Shown: one piece after another, positions 47,370 through 58,434 of the stretch
How the letters are laid out: each line of letters opens with the position of its first letter
Position numbering within the stretch: position 1 is the first letter of the stretch
Origin: Cycas panzhihuaensis
Taxonomy: Eukaryota; Cycadophyta
Length of the DNA stretch: 64,000 nucleotides
Assembly (NCBI GenBank): GCA_023213395.1
Contig: CM041465.1
Coordinates: 211,613,741-211,677,740, forward strand
Reading direction: 5' to 3'
Translations under genes and position numbers: made by a program
The notes under the pieces: model-generated
Databases searched by the model: none
What the model was told of the DNA's origin: nothing
Seen by the model: only the letters and a program-made list of their open reading frames with translations

Positions 47370-47730
47370 ACCAACCAAGGTCAACCCAAAATGATTGGGT
47401 AACTTTTAGAATACCCCTTAAATTAGGCAACCATAAAGTCTATTGGAATATTCTAGTTACAAACTTGGACAAAAATGTCTATCAAAACCCCTTCTAGTTG
47501 TACCACCATTTTATCCTCCATATAAAATGTTATGTAGGTTGATTGTATACCTTTGAGATTAAGGTATTACATGGTTTGTAACATAAGCAAAATAATTCTC
47601 ACTTCTAAATATACTAGTGCATATTTCAATCTAGTCCCCTTGATTGTAATGTTGACCTTTGGGCTACCTAGATCGCCATATTTCACGATTAACATTTTAC
47701 CTTGAATTAGGTTAGCAATCATCCCCACTA
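47370..47730 (-). pseudogene. Degenerate protease region, element G
   Basis: A minus-strand frame from about 47720 reads IVKYGDLGSPKVNITIKGT..., and near 47400-47370 KVTQSFWVDLGW. Its position between gag and RT is that of the protease, but the DSGA active site cannot be recognised. Identification is by order. Confidence 0.4.
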
Positions 47731-48559
47731 AAGTAGTTGACTTTAGTTCCTACTTCTTTTTATTCTTCAAGCCAAATCATAGATCCTTAACATGCTTTAC
47801 ATAGATTTAGGTATCTCAAGTAGCCTACAATAGTGATATACAAATGTATACATTTCTCAAGTTCTTGCTTGAAGTCATAGGAACCTAAGAGTTCATATTG
47901 GATTTATTACTTCAATATGGCAAGATATGGTACTTTCTTATTTGTCTGCTTCTTTGCATCATACTGATCTATAATATGGTTTAGTACTAAATCTTCTTGT
48001 TCTTCCTTAATATGTCATTGTAATGTTGCATTTTTGGAAACTTCTCTATTCTTTATTTTTCTAGTCTAGGAACTTCTCATAGTTGTGTGCTATATCAAGT
48101 TTAAATCTTATCATAGTGAACAATTTCACTAATCTACACTAGTGTGTAGTTTTCTATTATTTATTGTGGGTGTCCTACAAAACAATCAATATAGGTAGCA
48201 CTTTTTATTTTATATTTTGTTCCTCCTAGATTTTGAATGTCTTGGGTAGGCAAAGTTAATGCTGAGGGCATATTATAGGTGGAGCATTATCTTTTGTAGA
48301 GTTTCTTTACGAAAAACCTAACCCACATTAGTATTATATTATTGTCCCATGAATCTATTTTATGAATTTAATTAGGAACTAAATGGTTATTTTAAATTAT
48401 AAAAAAACTACTTTTGTAAGTTTTAAAATCCTTATTATTGACCTTGAAATGAATTTTGTGTAATGTAGCATGGGTTTTGATGGAACGAACAAGGGACATT
48501 TTATAGATATGCAACAAAATTTCCAAATCCATGTAAATATTCTAATTTTGAAGTAGGAA

Positions 48560-49530
48560 AATATGTGTTTTCTTTCAAAAAATGAGACTGAAATATTATT
48601 AATATACCCTTGAGGTGGTGATCTTTTCAGATCAAATGGATATATTCTTGGATGAAATTGTTGCAATCTTATTTGGCCTTGAAATCTTGATCTTTCTATT
48701 CCATTGGTCTTCTTTGGTGTTGGATAAATATGCTATGCATTACTTCTTCTTCTAACTCTACAACCTCTTCTTGTTGTGTATTATGACTTGATCTTACTAC
48801 TAAAGGAGCTTTGTTTCACTCCTCCTTTTCCTTTGTCTCTAAGCAGTTAAGTTGCTTTGCTTAAAAGTATTTTCTATTTTACATCCCCTAATATATTTTT
48901 TAGCTCTACTCTTGAAATAGGACCCATAATAGATTCATTATTAAGAGCATAGACTATTAGTTCCAACAATAATGGTTCCCCATTTTCTTGTGACTTTATT
49001 ATACTTAACACAAAGGCCCTTCTAGTGTTCAAATGAGATTGTTGCAAACTCAATTATTCCTCAAATTTCTAGCCATAATCATACAAAATCATTCAACCTA
49101 ACCATGAATATAGTCTTGATTATACCCTCCAAATTCCCATGATCTAGTTAACATTGGAGTAAATACTCCATTCTCTCAATGTATTCTTCTATCGATTCAT
49201 CTTCCCTTTATTTGATTTATATAATTTACATTTTCAAGTCTTCATCTTGCTAGAATTCTATATATTTTTTAAAGAACAATTCCTTTATTTCTTTCCAAAT
49301 ATGAATAGAACCAATAGGAATTGTCATGAATTATCTAAGTGCATGGTCTTTTAATGTCAAGGGGAATAATTTCAATAATTGAACATCTAATAGATAATCA
49401 TGGCTTTGATAGAGTATATCAAATTCAAAGAGTAAGATATTAGGATCCTCAACCTTATAACCATAAATTGGTCTTCTTACTCAAATGCAACTAAGAAATC
49501 AATGCCTTATGCTCCATCCTTATAGTCTTC
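48560..49530 (-). pseudogene. Athila-like gag, element G
   Basis: From 49480 leftwards on the minus strand: GYKVEDPNILLFEFDILYQSHDY, VQLLKLFPLTLKDHALR.FMTIPIGSIHIWKEIKELFFKKY. This is the Athila/gypsy capsid pattern (HL..F...C......D..KL.LFP.SL...A..W), with an SI.TW.E...FL.KY ending. A second zone near 49200-48900 is harder to follow. Several stops. Confidence 0.75.
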
Positions 49531-49727
49531 AACTATAACTAGTGCTTGTATTTTCTTACTTATTCACTTCTTTCTAGGACTACTTACCTATTCTTTCTTT
49601 GGACTTTATTCTAATGCTTGAGAATGCTCTTCCACAAACCTTCCCAAGGTGTCTTGAGGTCATCTACTCATCCCTTAATTTTAAAATAGATTTTAATGCT
49701 TATTTCTCTATATATACTCTAAATTTT

Positions 49728-49838
49728 GGTCACTATACTCCTTAACAATGATGACAAAATGTTTCCTCTTCAGTTGGTTCTATAACTTTAATAGAAGTTC
49801 CACAAATGATTTCTCTTTGCATAACCTCCAAGTTTTGG
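49728..49838 (-). repeat. Duplicated LTR-end and primer-site block in element G leader
   Basis: 49728-49838 repeats the pattern found at 49839-49935. Both copies contain TTTGGTCAC, the decayed Athila primer site (ACTCCTTAACAATGATG against GTTCCTCGACAATGATG), the LTR inner end and GTTGGTTCTATAAC. Thus the element has a second, partial LTR-end plus primer site just inside the true one. Confidence 0.55.
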
Positions 49839-49841
49839 TCA

Positions 49842-49866
49842 CCAGGTTCCTCGACAATGATGCCTA
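49842..49866 (-). promoter_or_regulatory. Athila-type primer-binding site, element G
   Basis: The minus strand reads TAGGCATCATTGTCGAGGAA, against TTGGCGCCGTTGCCGGGGA in Athila-type elements. Nearly all differences are G-to-A or C-to-T. It lies two bases inside the LTR. Confidence 0.65.
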
Positions 49867-49868
49867 AG

Positions 49869-50351
49869 TGATTCCCCTTAAGTTGGTTCTATAACATAAA
49901 TGAAAGTTGTAGAAACCCACTAAAGAAATTGTGTTAACTTGGGGTATATAAGCTTAATAACTAGGAAATTAAGAAGTTACCAAATTAGGTTTTAGTACAT
50001 AACCAAAAAATTCCTACTAAATATTCTTTTCATTAGCTTTCCATTCACATTATTTTGTCAAAAGCCCTATCCAAAAATAGAGGCTCAACTAACAAAATTA
50101 GAAACTAACTATAACATATGGGCATTGTCTCATAGTGTTGCCCTTGCAGTTAGTAGCACTTCCTTCTCTTCCATAATAGTGACATAAAGGTCTATCCTAG
50201 ATGGGTCAAATGGGTACATAAACATGGGAAAAAGTGTGACCAACAAAATATGAGAAAATACCTTTTATCTACTTCATTCATTATAAGAAAACTTGTTTAT
50301 GCATGCTCTAATAAGCTATGACAACTACCTGTATTTCTTGGTAGGTTATCA
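49869..50351 (-). repeat. 5-prime LTR of element G (483 bp)
   Basis: On the minus strand it begins TGATAACCTACC and ends GGGGAATCA. It aligns with 37179-37665. A LINE coding frame on the plus strand begins directly outside it, so G appears to have landed in that LINE. Confidence 0.8.
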
Positions 50352-51060
50352 AATAGAGGAAATTACTTTAGAGGATAGAGATAAATTGTGGATAATCTTG
50401 AGTAGGTGGTTTCTTTGCTATAGGATTGGAGTTAATGTTTTAAGTTGGGGGCAAATAAGGATTGATTCCTTCTCCATGATATAGGCATATAGCCTTTACA
50501 TTGAGGACGAAGGCCCTTTATACTATTGAAAGGTATGAAAGAGAATCTGGCTTCCTAAAATTTGGCCTAAAGTATAAACTATTTTATAGTAATTGGCTCA
50601 TAACAACATTATCACATGGGATAACCTTAGGAAAAGAGGTTTCACTATCCCTTTTAAGTGCATTAATATCACTAATCTCTTTCTTAAGTGTAAAGGTATT
50701 TCTAAGTGTTGGGATTATTTTGAAATCTCTTTTTGAGCCATGATTTTAGGACAGTCTAATATACTAAACTTCCTTGAAGGATGGTGTAATCTCAAGGTGG
50801 ACTTCATTATCCAATAAAAAGCTTAGGATCTTGTTTTGAGGTTTTTAGTGTGGAATATCTAGAAGGATAATAACAAAAGAAATTTTAGAGACAAAGCTAG
50901 GCCCATGACTTTGGTTATCCAAAGAACTGTGAAAAATATATCAAAAACTCTATCATCTAAGCAATAGAGGGATGAAGACCTTACCTAATCTCATTAAGAG
51001 AGGGCCAAACTCAATTTGATGGGGATCATTAAAAATTAGTATACCTTTAAAAATTAGAGA
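50352..51060 (+). pseudogene. LINE N: C-terminal RT/zinc region, 5-prime truncated
   Basis: Plus-strand frames show TWDNLRKRG-like text (WDNLRKRGFTIPFKC near 50620), FLKCKG..KCWDYF (zf-RVT region, usually C..C...EE...H....C), and NLKVDFI. Then comes DLVLRFLVWNI.KDNNKRNFRDKARPMTLVIQR near 50840-50930. The last block is the typical W-x-IWKERN.RIF..K ending between RT and RNase H in plant L1-type LINEs. It starts at the element G boundary and is broken by stops. Confidence 0.75.
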
Positions 51061-51109
51061 ACCTCATCAAAGTAGTGGCCTATGGATGCCACATCTAAAA
51101 GGATTGTAA

Positions 51110-51545
51110 AAAGCCGATTTTGATGGGGCCTCAAAAGGGAATCCAAGTGAAGCTAGTATTAGAGGGATCATTAGAGACCATAGTGGTAAGGCTATATATT
51201 ATTTTTCCCAAAATATTGGTGAAAATATAAACAATGTTATAAAAGCAATGGCTTCCTTTTCCATCCTCAAAATATCTAAGAAGGGAGGTATGTAGTGGGT
51301 TTACTTAGAATGGGAATCAAAACTCATTATTAGTTTACTTTAAAAGAATGAAGATAAAATAGAAACTAGTAATTAGAATATTTCCCATGTCTTGAAGGAA
51401 ATAATACAACTTATTAATGATTTCAATGAGGTTTTCTTTAAGTACATTATAAGAGTACTAATAAGGTTGTATATCTCTTGGATAACTTTGGGGTAATGGC
51501 CAATAGGGGGAGATAAGGATAAACTAGGATTTGTAGAAGATTATT
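51110..51545 (+). pseudogene. LINE N: RNase H domain
   Basis: Near 51119 the frame reads FDGASKGNPSEASIRGIIRDH (catalytic Asp kept), then AMASFSILKISKKGG, VYLEWESKLII (Glu in place of the Asp of GDS), and a NDFNEVFFKYIIR...R segment preceding the lost ADxLA motif. This is the plant-type RNase H fused to LINE RT. The 3-prime end and poly(A) are not clear. Confidence 0.8.
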
Positions 51546-52329
51546 ATAAACCTCGATTTATAACTTAGAGGTAAATGCACAAATATGGAAATATAATTAT
51601 CAAATAAAAATATTTATTAAAAGGTGAAATGAAAGATGATGAATATTTATAATGGCCACATATTTATGTGTGATATAATGTCTTTTTATAAATGGTTATA
51701 ACCATCTAAATGTGTTATTTAATAATAATTGGATAATTAATTAGGGTCATAATAATACCCCATTTTCAAAATGCTTTGCCCTCGAAGCATAGTTAAAATA
51801 ATGATTGATTGCTATTTGTTATTAGAAGAATGTCATAATCATCTATTGTGTATTGGGTTGAAATGTCACTCTAGTCATGATGTGGCTAGTTATATGGTTG
51901 AATAATATTTATTCACTTGCATGTCTTATATTTCACAGTCTTGTATAATCTTAGACCTATTATTGGGAATTTATTTCTAATAAGTGGTATTGAAGCTAGT
52001 ATTTTAATTTTGTGGGGAGCCATTTATTGAGTAAGATCTAAGTTTATTAGAGTCAAGTATTTTACTTAAACAAGATCAATATAGGAACATATGTAAATAC
52101 TATATAAAACTTGACATAGTAGAATTAGTATACCTTTAAAAATTAATACTTACTCATTAAGAATGATACTCCATCAATGCAAAATATAAATTTATACAAG
52201 TATAAATATAAGAAAAATTAGTAATGGTCCACACACAAACTGATAACCACCTTGACACACATCATAATCTTATTAAGGACTTTATAACTACTAATTAATC
52301 ACTAAACTAAATTTGCTCTATATGAATAT
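51546..52329. other. AT-rich DNA between LINE N and copia J
   Basis: No gene recognised. It probably holds the LINE 3-prime end and the LTR side of copia J. A 23-bp sequence at 52123-52145 (AATTAGTATACC followed by TTTAAAAATTA) is identical to 51034-51056 inside LINE N. Confidence 0.35.
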
Positions 52330-53578
52330 TAATATAATATTCTCTCTTAATTTTTCATAGTATTAACTTTAATGTTGATACAAAATCTACATTTATTAAA
52401 CTTGTATATAGATAAAGGTTTAGTGAAAATATAAACTAACTACTTCTCTATTAATTTATATAAAAGCTCAATCTCACCATTCTAGATCTACTCCTAGATG
52501 AAATGATGATGTACTTTGATTTATTTTATGGAGGCATGGAACATTGGATTATTTCAATCTTTACAATATTTTAATTGTCATAATATAGTGTAGTTGCCTC
52601 ATCCTAACATAGTCCTAAATCACCAAGCACTCGTCTCAACTAGACAGCCTCAAAGGTTGTTGTAATAAGAGCCTTGTACTTTACCTTAATAGAAGATAAA
52701 ACAACATTAGGCTACTTCTTTCTACTCTAAGTGATACTTATTTCTACTCTAAATGACAATAATAGAACCTAAACTAAAGTAAATATTCTAAAGTGGACCT
52801 TCTTCTATCATCACATCTAGCTCAATTAGAATTTAAATATCTTATTATCCAAAAATTATCATTCTAATTAAATTCTAATCTAAAATGTAGTATTCCCTAG
52901 AGATATCTTAAGGTCCTCTTCCTAGCTTTCCAATGCCTTAGCTTCAATTCAACCATGAAGCTTGCCACTAGATCAATTATAAAGGAAATGTTAAACTTAG
53001 TCAAATAGATCAAACTATTAACTAATTATCTTTACACCATATTATTAATTCATTCTTCATCATGTAGAGCTATCAACTTTAAACCTGCTTCTATGAGGAT
53101 ATATATAAGTTTAACTTTCTTTATTTTGAATCTCTTCAAAATTTTCTATATATATTTAGATTATGAACTAAATATTTGTCTAGACTTTTACCACACTTTC
53201 ACTCCCAAAAAGTAGTGGAGCAATCTAAAATTTATCATTTCAAATGTTTTCTTAAGATTATCCTTTAGGTCTTCAACCTTTAAGGTGTCATTCCTTATGA
53301 TCATAAGATTATCTACATATAACACTACAAAGATGACTAAAATTCCTTCAACCTTGATGTATATGTTTGGATTAACTAGTGACCTATCAAACCTATTATC
53401 CTATAAATATTGATGATCTTAGAATACGAAGCTCTTAGAGCTTACTTTAGGCCATATAAAGCCTTCTTCAAGCAACACATAAAATGTTCTTTACCCTTAG
53501 TATCATATCTAGGTAGTTCCTCTATATAGACTTCCTCCATAAACTCTATATTAAAGAAGGTATATTTAACATAAAGCC
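52330..53578 (-). pseudogene. Copia element J: RT to RNase H, antisense
   Basis: From 53575 leftwards on the minus strand: FLNIEFMEEVYIEE-type text, GKEHFMCCLKKA, DNLMIIRNDTLKVEDLK (YVDD region with DD changed to DN), FEMINFRLLHYFLGVKVW, and SLIYLTKFNISFII. Next come TLRYL.GILHF, and the RNase H blocks FHASIK, EVHHHFI-like text, GEIELLYK and FTKPLSIYKFN. The order is the standard copia one. The element stops at 53578, where the poly(A) end of LINE K is inserted. Its upstream half is not found beyond K. Confidence 0.85.
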
Positions 53579-53582
53579 ATTA

Positions 53583-53594
53583 TTTTTTTTTTTT
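53583..53594 (-). repeat. Poly(A) tail of LINE K
   Basis: Twelve T on the plus strand, which is A12 on the minus strand, at the 3-prime end of the antisense LINE. This is the normal hallmark of target-primed insertion. Confidence 0.8.
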
Positions 53595-53929
53595 GATAAG
53601 GTAAAATACAATTAAGTGTGGGTTTAAAAACAGGCTCCCACAACCTAGTACATCAATAGAAGATTAGCATCTAGTCCAATAAAAACTGTGACAACCCCCA
53701 CAGTTTGAGGATTAATCCTTAAAGAAAAAAATAAAGCCAGGACAAGCCCCATGGCTAGCTATCACAGAGCCTCTCAGACTCAACTAGTCTCATAAACTCC
53801 TGAGGTAGATCCTACCTCTGTACAAAAGATTTCCTATTTCTGACCCCTAGTTTGCCAGAAGATCAACCACCTTATTACCTTCCCTGAAGGTGTGTCGGAG
53901 CTACACTCCTGCAAAGTCCTTAAGAGCAT

Positions 53930-54240
53930 CCCGAGCATCCTCAATCATCGATTGAAATCTCTAGTCTGTAGTTATAGTGCTTCTCAGCTGATTTATTACA
54001 TTCTGGGAATCCCCCTCTATAATCACCTTGGAAAGGCCCCCTTCCAGGGCCGTGTTCACAGCTTTAAGCATGGCTACCGTCTCAGCAAAATGGTTTGTTT
54101 GTTGACCATAGTAATCTGTGAAAGCCCAAATGAAGCTACCCTTGGTATCTCTGCAAATACCTCCACCTCCCACTTCCCCAGGGTTGCCTTTTGAAGCATT
54201 GTTGAAGTTTATTTTGAGCTAGTGATCCTCTGGGGGTATC
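53930..54240 (-). pseudogene. LINE K RNase H domain
   Basis: Minus strand: FNNASKGNPGEVG (usually FDGA.KGNPG, first Asp replaced by Asn), THFAETVAMLKAVNTAL-type helix (Glu kept), KVIIEGDSQNVINQL (Asp kept), and KVVDLLAN at the end (Asp kept). A stop follows the 70-codon frame, but the domain can be read past it. Confidence 0.85.
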
Positions 54241-54499
54241 CAATAGTAAGTTCAGGGAATCCTATCCTCAATATTCTACTTTATGCCCCACTTTCAGAGA
54301 ATCTTACCTTTAGAAGGCCCCAAACGCTTCCCTTCAGGACTTTTGATATTTTCCTTTAACTTAGCATATATAACATTAAAAATAGACTTTGGATTCATCT
54401 GTTTATCTCAGAAAATCCTTCTGTTTCTTTCTTTCCATATGTTCCAGGATAATACCAGGAGTGAATTTTTCTAAACACTGCCTAGGACTTTACTCTTAA

Positions 54500-55400
54500 A
54501 TGGGTTATGTCATACTTGCCATTGATCTGCAATATTCTTTGAGTGAACCCACTTCACCTCAAAAATCTCCATCAGAATTCTCCAAACCTCTCCAACGTAG
54601 GAGTAACAAAGAAAAATATGATCTATTGATTCTTCCTCGGAGCAGCACAAGATACACTTGTCAGTTAGCTGATAATCCATCCTCATAAGATTGTCCACCA
54701 TTAAGATTCTGTTTCTGAGACAGGTCCACCAAAATACTATAATTTTAGGGATAAGATTCAGTTTCCAAACACCTTTCAAGAGGTTGTTCATCTGAGCCCC
54801 TCTCTTAAGATAGAGATTAAGGTAACCTTGTTTCGTAGAGTATTCCCCGTTTTATGAGGAGGACTAGACTATCGAATCTGCTCTATTCATTTTAGGAATA
54901 TAACATTTGTTAAGGGCCCTTTTAAGTTTGGTGATTCCTTCCATAGGGAGGGGTCCCGCTTGGAGTTCCTCAAAGTTCCTCCATCTCTTATTTCTCCTAT
55001 ACCCCCCCCCCCCCCTGCCCCAATCAAGTAATCCTTTACATAGACACCATAAAGACTCTCACAGTGAGCTTGGAAGGGGGCAAGATTGGGACAATCCTTT
55101 AGTCTTGTTGTGTTACACCAAACATCCTCCCAAAATTTTATACAATTCCCATCTCCCAAATTCCACTTTAAACCAGCTTTCACCAGTACCCTGGTGCTAA
55201 GAATACTCCTCCATATAGCAAATCCAGATGGGGAGACAAAATTCTCAGGGAGGGAGTTGCCTTGTAGGTACTTTTGAGATATAATTCTTCCCCACAAACC
55301 TCTGTAGCCCTTGACTAGTCTCCACCCTAGCTTAGCCATAAGGGCTAAATTAAATATGTGTGTTCTTCTTAAGTTTAAACCCTTGGCCCATTTCAACATG
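54500..55400 (-). pseudogene. LINE K connection and zinc-binding RT region
   Basis: 55399-54887 reads KWAKGLNLRRTHIFNLALMAKLGWRL, SLPENFVSPSGFAIWRSIL, VKAGLKWNLGDGNCIKFWEDVW: the typical C-terminal RT region of plant LINEs (G..I..W.D.W). 54791-54510 gives KIIVFWWTCLRNRILMVDNL, CILCCSEEESIDHIFLCYSYVGEVW, the zf-RVT domain with CxxC...H...C intact. A G14 tract (plus-strand C14, 55002-55015) lies between the two frames. Confidence 0.85.
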
Positions 55401-55539
55401 TAAAACTTATCCTAATTTACCAAGTGAATTATTTCCCCCTCTTCTACTCTAGACTAGAGGAATCTTTTCTGGATGGATTCTAGAGTAGCAGAGACCCTAG
55501 TCAGAATTTTAAAGATAGAAATCCAATAGACCGGGATGC

Positions 55540-56390
55540 TTTGTAGCAAGGAGGCCACAAGCTAGAGTTTACCAGCTTGGCTAAGAAGTGCACCTTTCCA
55601 ACCAACCAACTTCCTTTGAAGCCAGTCGATAAGAGGGTTCCATAGGTCCTTGGACATCTTACCCACAAAGAGGGGCATACTAAGGTATATAGTAGGCAAT
55701 TTCTTAATGCCCATTTCCAAAATATAATTAATCCACCTTTGTGTAGATCCAGGGGTATTTATGAAGTAGACACTGCTTTTTCTCAAGTTAACCTTTTGGT
55801 TCATTCCCAGTTTGTATCTTCTCAGTTCGTCCTTTATCCTGAGGGCCTCTCTAATGGAAGCTTTCCCCAAGAATATGTTATCATCAACAAATTAGTGATG
55901 AACTATGTTATCCACCCCTGAGGTTGGGCGCAAACCTTTAACGAGACCTTGACTTTTAGCAGCCTCCATGGACCTGCTTAGTAGCTCAACTAAGGTTATA
56001 AAGAAATAGGGGGATAAGGGGTCCCCCTACCTCAAGCCCCTATAGCCCAAAAAGAACTTGGATGAAGAACCATTAACAATGACCGAGTATTAAGGATTTG
56101 TGATATATAGTTTCATCCACGTCCTCCACTTCTCCCTAAACCCAAAGGTATCCAAGCACTCCATCAGGCAACTCCAGGAAACTCTATCAAAATCCTTCGA
56201 AAGATCATTTTTTATGAGCATAAAAGGCTCCTTCCTCTCCTTAACTGAGTACAAGGTTTTATGTACCATAATAATGCCATCCGTGATCTGTCTTCCTCGC
56301 ATGAAGCCATCTTGGTTCTGAGATATTATGAGGTGGTAAGCCTTTGGAGAAGTAGTTACAATGATGATTGCCAATGTCACATCCTCGTAA
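55540..56390 (-). pseudogene. LINE K reverse transcriptase
   Basis: From 56380 leftwards: HLIISQNQDGFMRGRQITDGII, HKTLYSVKERKEPFMLIKND (usually K.D..KA.D), and a RVSW.CL...GF block. Then come GDPLSPYFFI near 56020, FVDDN near 55880 (the F-A-DD catalytic box, with both Asp kept), and NLRKSSVYF followed by LPTIYLSMPLFVGK and WLQRKLVGWKGALLSQAGKL. This is the full palm-to-thumb order of non-LTR RT. Two shifts and some stops break it. Confidence 0.85.
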
Positions 56391-58087
56391 GGAGTTGCAG
56401 AGCCTATAAAGTATTAATACAGTCAATATTTAAGGTATGCTTATTGTTTTGATTGAATATATTGCTTTGTTTGATATCATACCCTACGTGATGCCCTAAT
56501 TTGTTGCCAATTATTTATGACTCCCTTAATCTCTTGTCTGCTCATGACTATGATGGTATGCGAAGTGATTGTTTTGCTACATCTTAATTAATGTTATATT
56601 TATGTAACTCTTGAGAAATACCATTAAAACTGCCTAATTGTACAACCATGAACTTTTTGCTCACAGATTGTGATGTCATCGCATTGCTTCATCACTGTTT
56701 TATACACTATAATTTGCATTAATTATTTAGTTATCTATGATGACTTTTTACCGTCATTTGACCATTTAAGAGTATATCTTGCATTTGATCTGTATGCCAT
56801 AATTTCTGCACTACCTAATCACTTGTGTGATGGTTTAGTCATCGTTTGCCATCTATTTTTTATTTATGAAAGTCACCTATTGAATCTGAGTTAATGTCTA
56901 AATTCTTTGGAGCTGTAAGTGTTGATCATCACTAGTTTTATGGCCTGCAACCACCCTTTTACCACTCATTCTATACCGTTTGATGCCCATATTCATCAAT
57001 AACCTTGCCGTGAGGGTTGAGGGTTTTGCATGTTTATCGTTTATATTGCAATCTATGTTTAAATCATTCATGGCTGGATAAGTATTTTACGTCATTGTAT
57101 ATATATATCTTCTTCATTGATTCAATATGTCATTAAATATATTTAATGCTGTGTAAATAATTCTGTGAATATCATTTTGTCACCCTATATATGTTGTTTA
57201 TATAGCCTGCATTTATATTATTTTGTGCCACAACTGTGTGATTATTTTCACGGCCGCATATAGTTCTGTTATCGGTGTAGTGTATATTACAAGTTCCCTG
57301 CCAATGATATCAATACCTTTGCAATGATTGGCATAATATATTATAATCTGCAATATGGTCGCACTTCATAACAAACAGTTGTAAATCCTATATAGAGCAC
57401 TTAACGCAAAACATTGAAGCAAAAAGGAGATAAAGAATAATTGTCGAAAGAAGCAAAGATCACGTCATAACCATGGATGAAAGCTCAGATGCCATAGATC
57501 GACGTGCAGTCCTATTACAGACGCAAGGAGACATAAAGAAGATGTAGAATGAATGACCTACCATTGATTGTGTGTCCAATTGGAATGCCCAGTGGACCCA
57601 AACCCTCAGTCAAAGCTCATAATTTCTATTATCTGTTATGATGATTCAAAGGCACAATGTGTTTTCCTGGAGATGCTAGATGAAGTCATCCATCAAGGTA
57701 TATGTTAGGATGAAAACTTTGAAGTGAATCTCACATGAGGAGGTTTCTCCAGATAATTTTCCCAAACCACAAACAGAAAATATCACCTTCCGAGGGATTG
57801 TTGTCAGGTCTAAAGAGAGTGGCACTCCATATGAATATAATGTCATTCAGAAGGAGTCTCTTGAGGGTTGCAGCGCATGCCCACATGTAGAGTATGACAT
57901 TCTAAAGGAATTAGAGTTATACACATATTTCTGTTCACCCAAGATGAAGACAAATCAGCTACCAGTTTGCATGTTATAGTCACTTTATTCTTACTAATGA
58001 TATTTTGTAACGTTTTCATATTTTACCTGAGGTGAAGACGAATCCATCGCTAAACACAGATTATAGTTAGTATGTACGTGCTCTAAT
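56391..58087. other. Unassigned region with a degenerate frame at 57464-57980
   Basis: Composition is slightly richer in G+C than its neighbours. On the plus strand, from ATG 57473, a frame reads DESSDAIDRRAVLLQTQGDI, then, past stops, SPDNFPKPQTENITFRGIVV and KESGTPYEYNVIQKESLEG. I do not recognise it. The region ends in TGAAGACGAATCC and a purine-rich tract before the L LTR, as the last internal part of a copia element would. Confidence 0.35.
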
Positions 58088-58098
58088 CGAGGGAGCAT
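58088..58098 (+). promoter_or_regulatory. Polypurine-tract-like sequence left of the L LTR
   Basis: CGAGGGAGCAT directly precedes the TG start of the LTR at 58099. A purine tract belongs before a 3-prime LTR, yet this LTR is also followed by a primer site. Confidence 0.5.
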
Positions 58099-58420
58099 TG
58101 CTTTAGTGTGAAAGAGGTTAATGTATCAAGGTCATTTGTGTAGATTAATTATGTGACCTTAGGATATATTATTAGCATTAGTCTCTTAATGAAATGTACT
58201 TTATGTGCATTTAGATGTAATTTTAGGTTCATGTCATTAGACGGGAAAATCCTAACCCTAATACTCACCCTCAATAATAAAAGGTGAAATCTCAATGAGG
58301 GAGTCATTATTCATTCTCACCTCTAAGTTTGCTCTCATATCTTGTTTCATCTTCTTTTTCATTCTCCATTGCCATTGTGTGCATGTGAGTGATTTATCTC
58401 CTAGATCCATCCTTCCTTCA
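58099..58420 (+). repeat. LTR of copia element L (322 bp)
   Basis: It starts TGCTTTAGTG and ends CCTTCCTTCA, two bases before the primer site. It contains CCTAACCCTAAT near 58249, a telobox-like motif. No second copy lies in the window, so the start is an inference from the TG and the purine tract. Confidence 0.65.
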
Positions 58421-58422
58421 TA

Positions 58423-58434
58423 TGGGATCAGAGC
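58423..58434 (+). promoter_or_regulatory. Primer-binding site (tRNA-iMet type), element L
   Basis: TGGGATCAGAGC has one mismatch to TGGTATCAGAGC and is followed by TAGAGG, as in other plant copia elements. Confidence 0.8.

Larger units (their letters stand above)
43846..50351 (-). mobile_element. Element G: Athila-like Ty3/gypsy retrotransposon, antisense
   Basis: Reading from right to left: LTR (50351-49869), Athila-type primer site, gag, protease, RT, integrase. This is the normal gypsy order, and all parts are degenerate. Its 3-prime end is not found. The integrase end at about 43900 is followed by element H, and no matching LTR with a purine tract appears to the left. The LTR-plus-primer-site copy at 37114-37665 belongs to the same family. 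Confidence 0.8.
53595..56390 (-). mobile_element. LINE K: 5-prime-truncated L1-type retrotransposon, antisense
   Basis: It contains RT, thumb, zinc region and RNase H in order and a poly(A) tail at 53583-53594. The endonuclease and ORF1 are absent, so it is 5-prime truncated near 56390, as is usual for LINEs. It sits against the RT of copia J. A target duplication was sought and not confirmed. Confidence 0.8.

Noticed and set aside
55002-55015. C14 homopolymer considered as a regulatory element
   Set aside because: It lies inside the degenerate LINE K coding region and is more likely a slippage tract or a sequencing-prone run.
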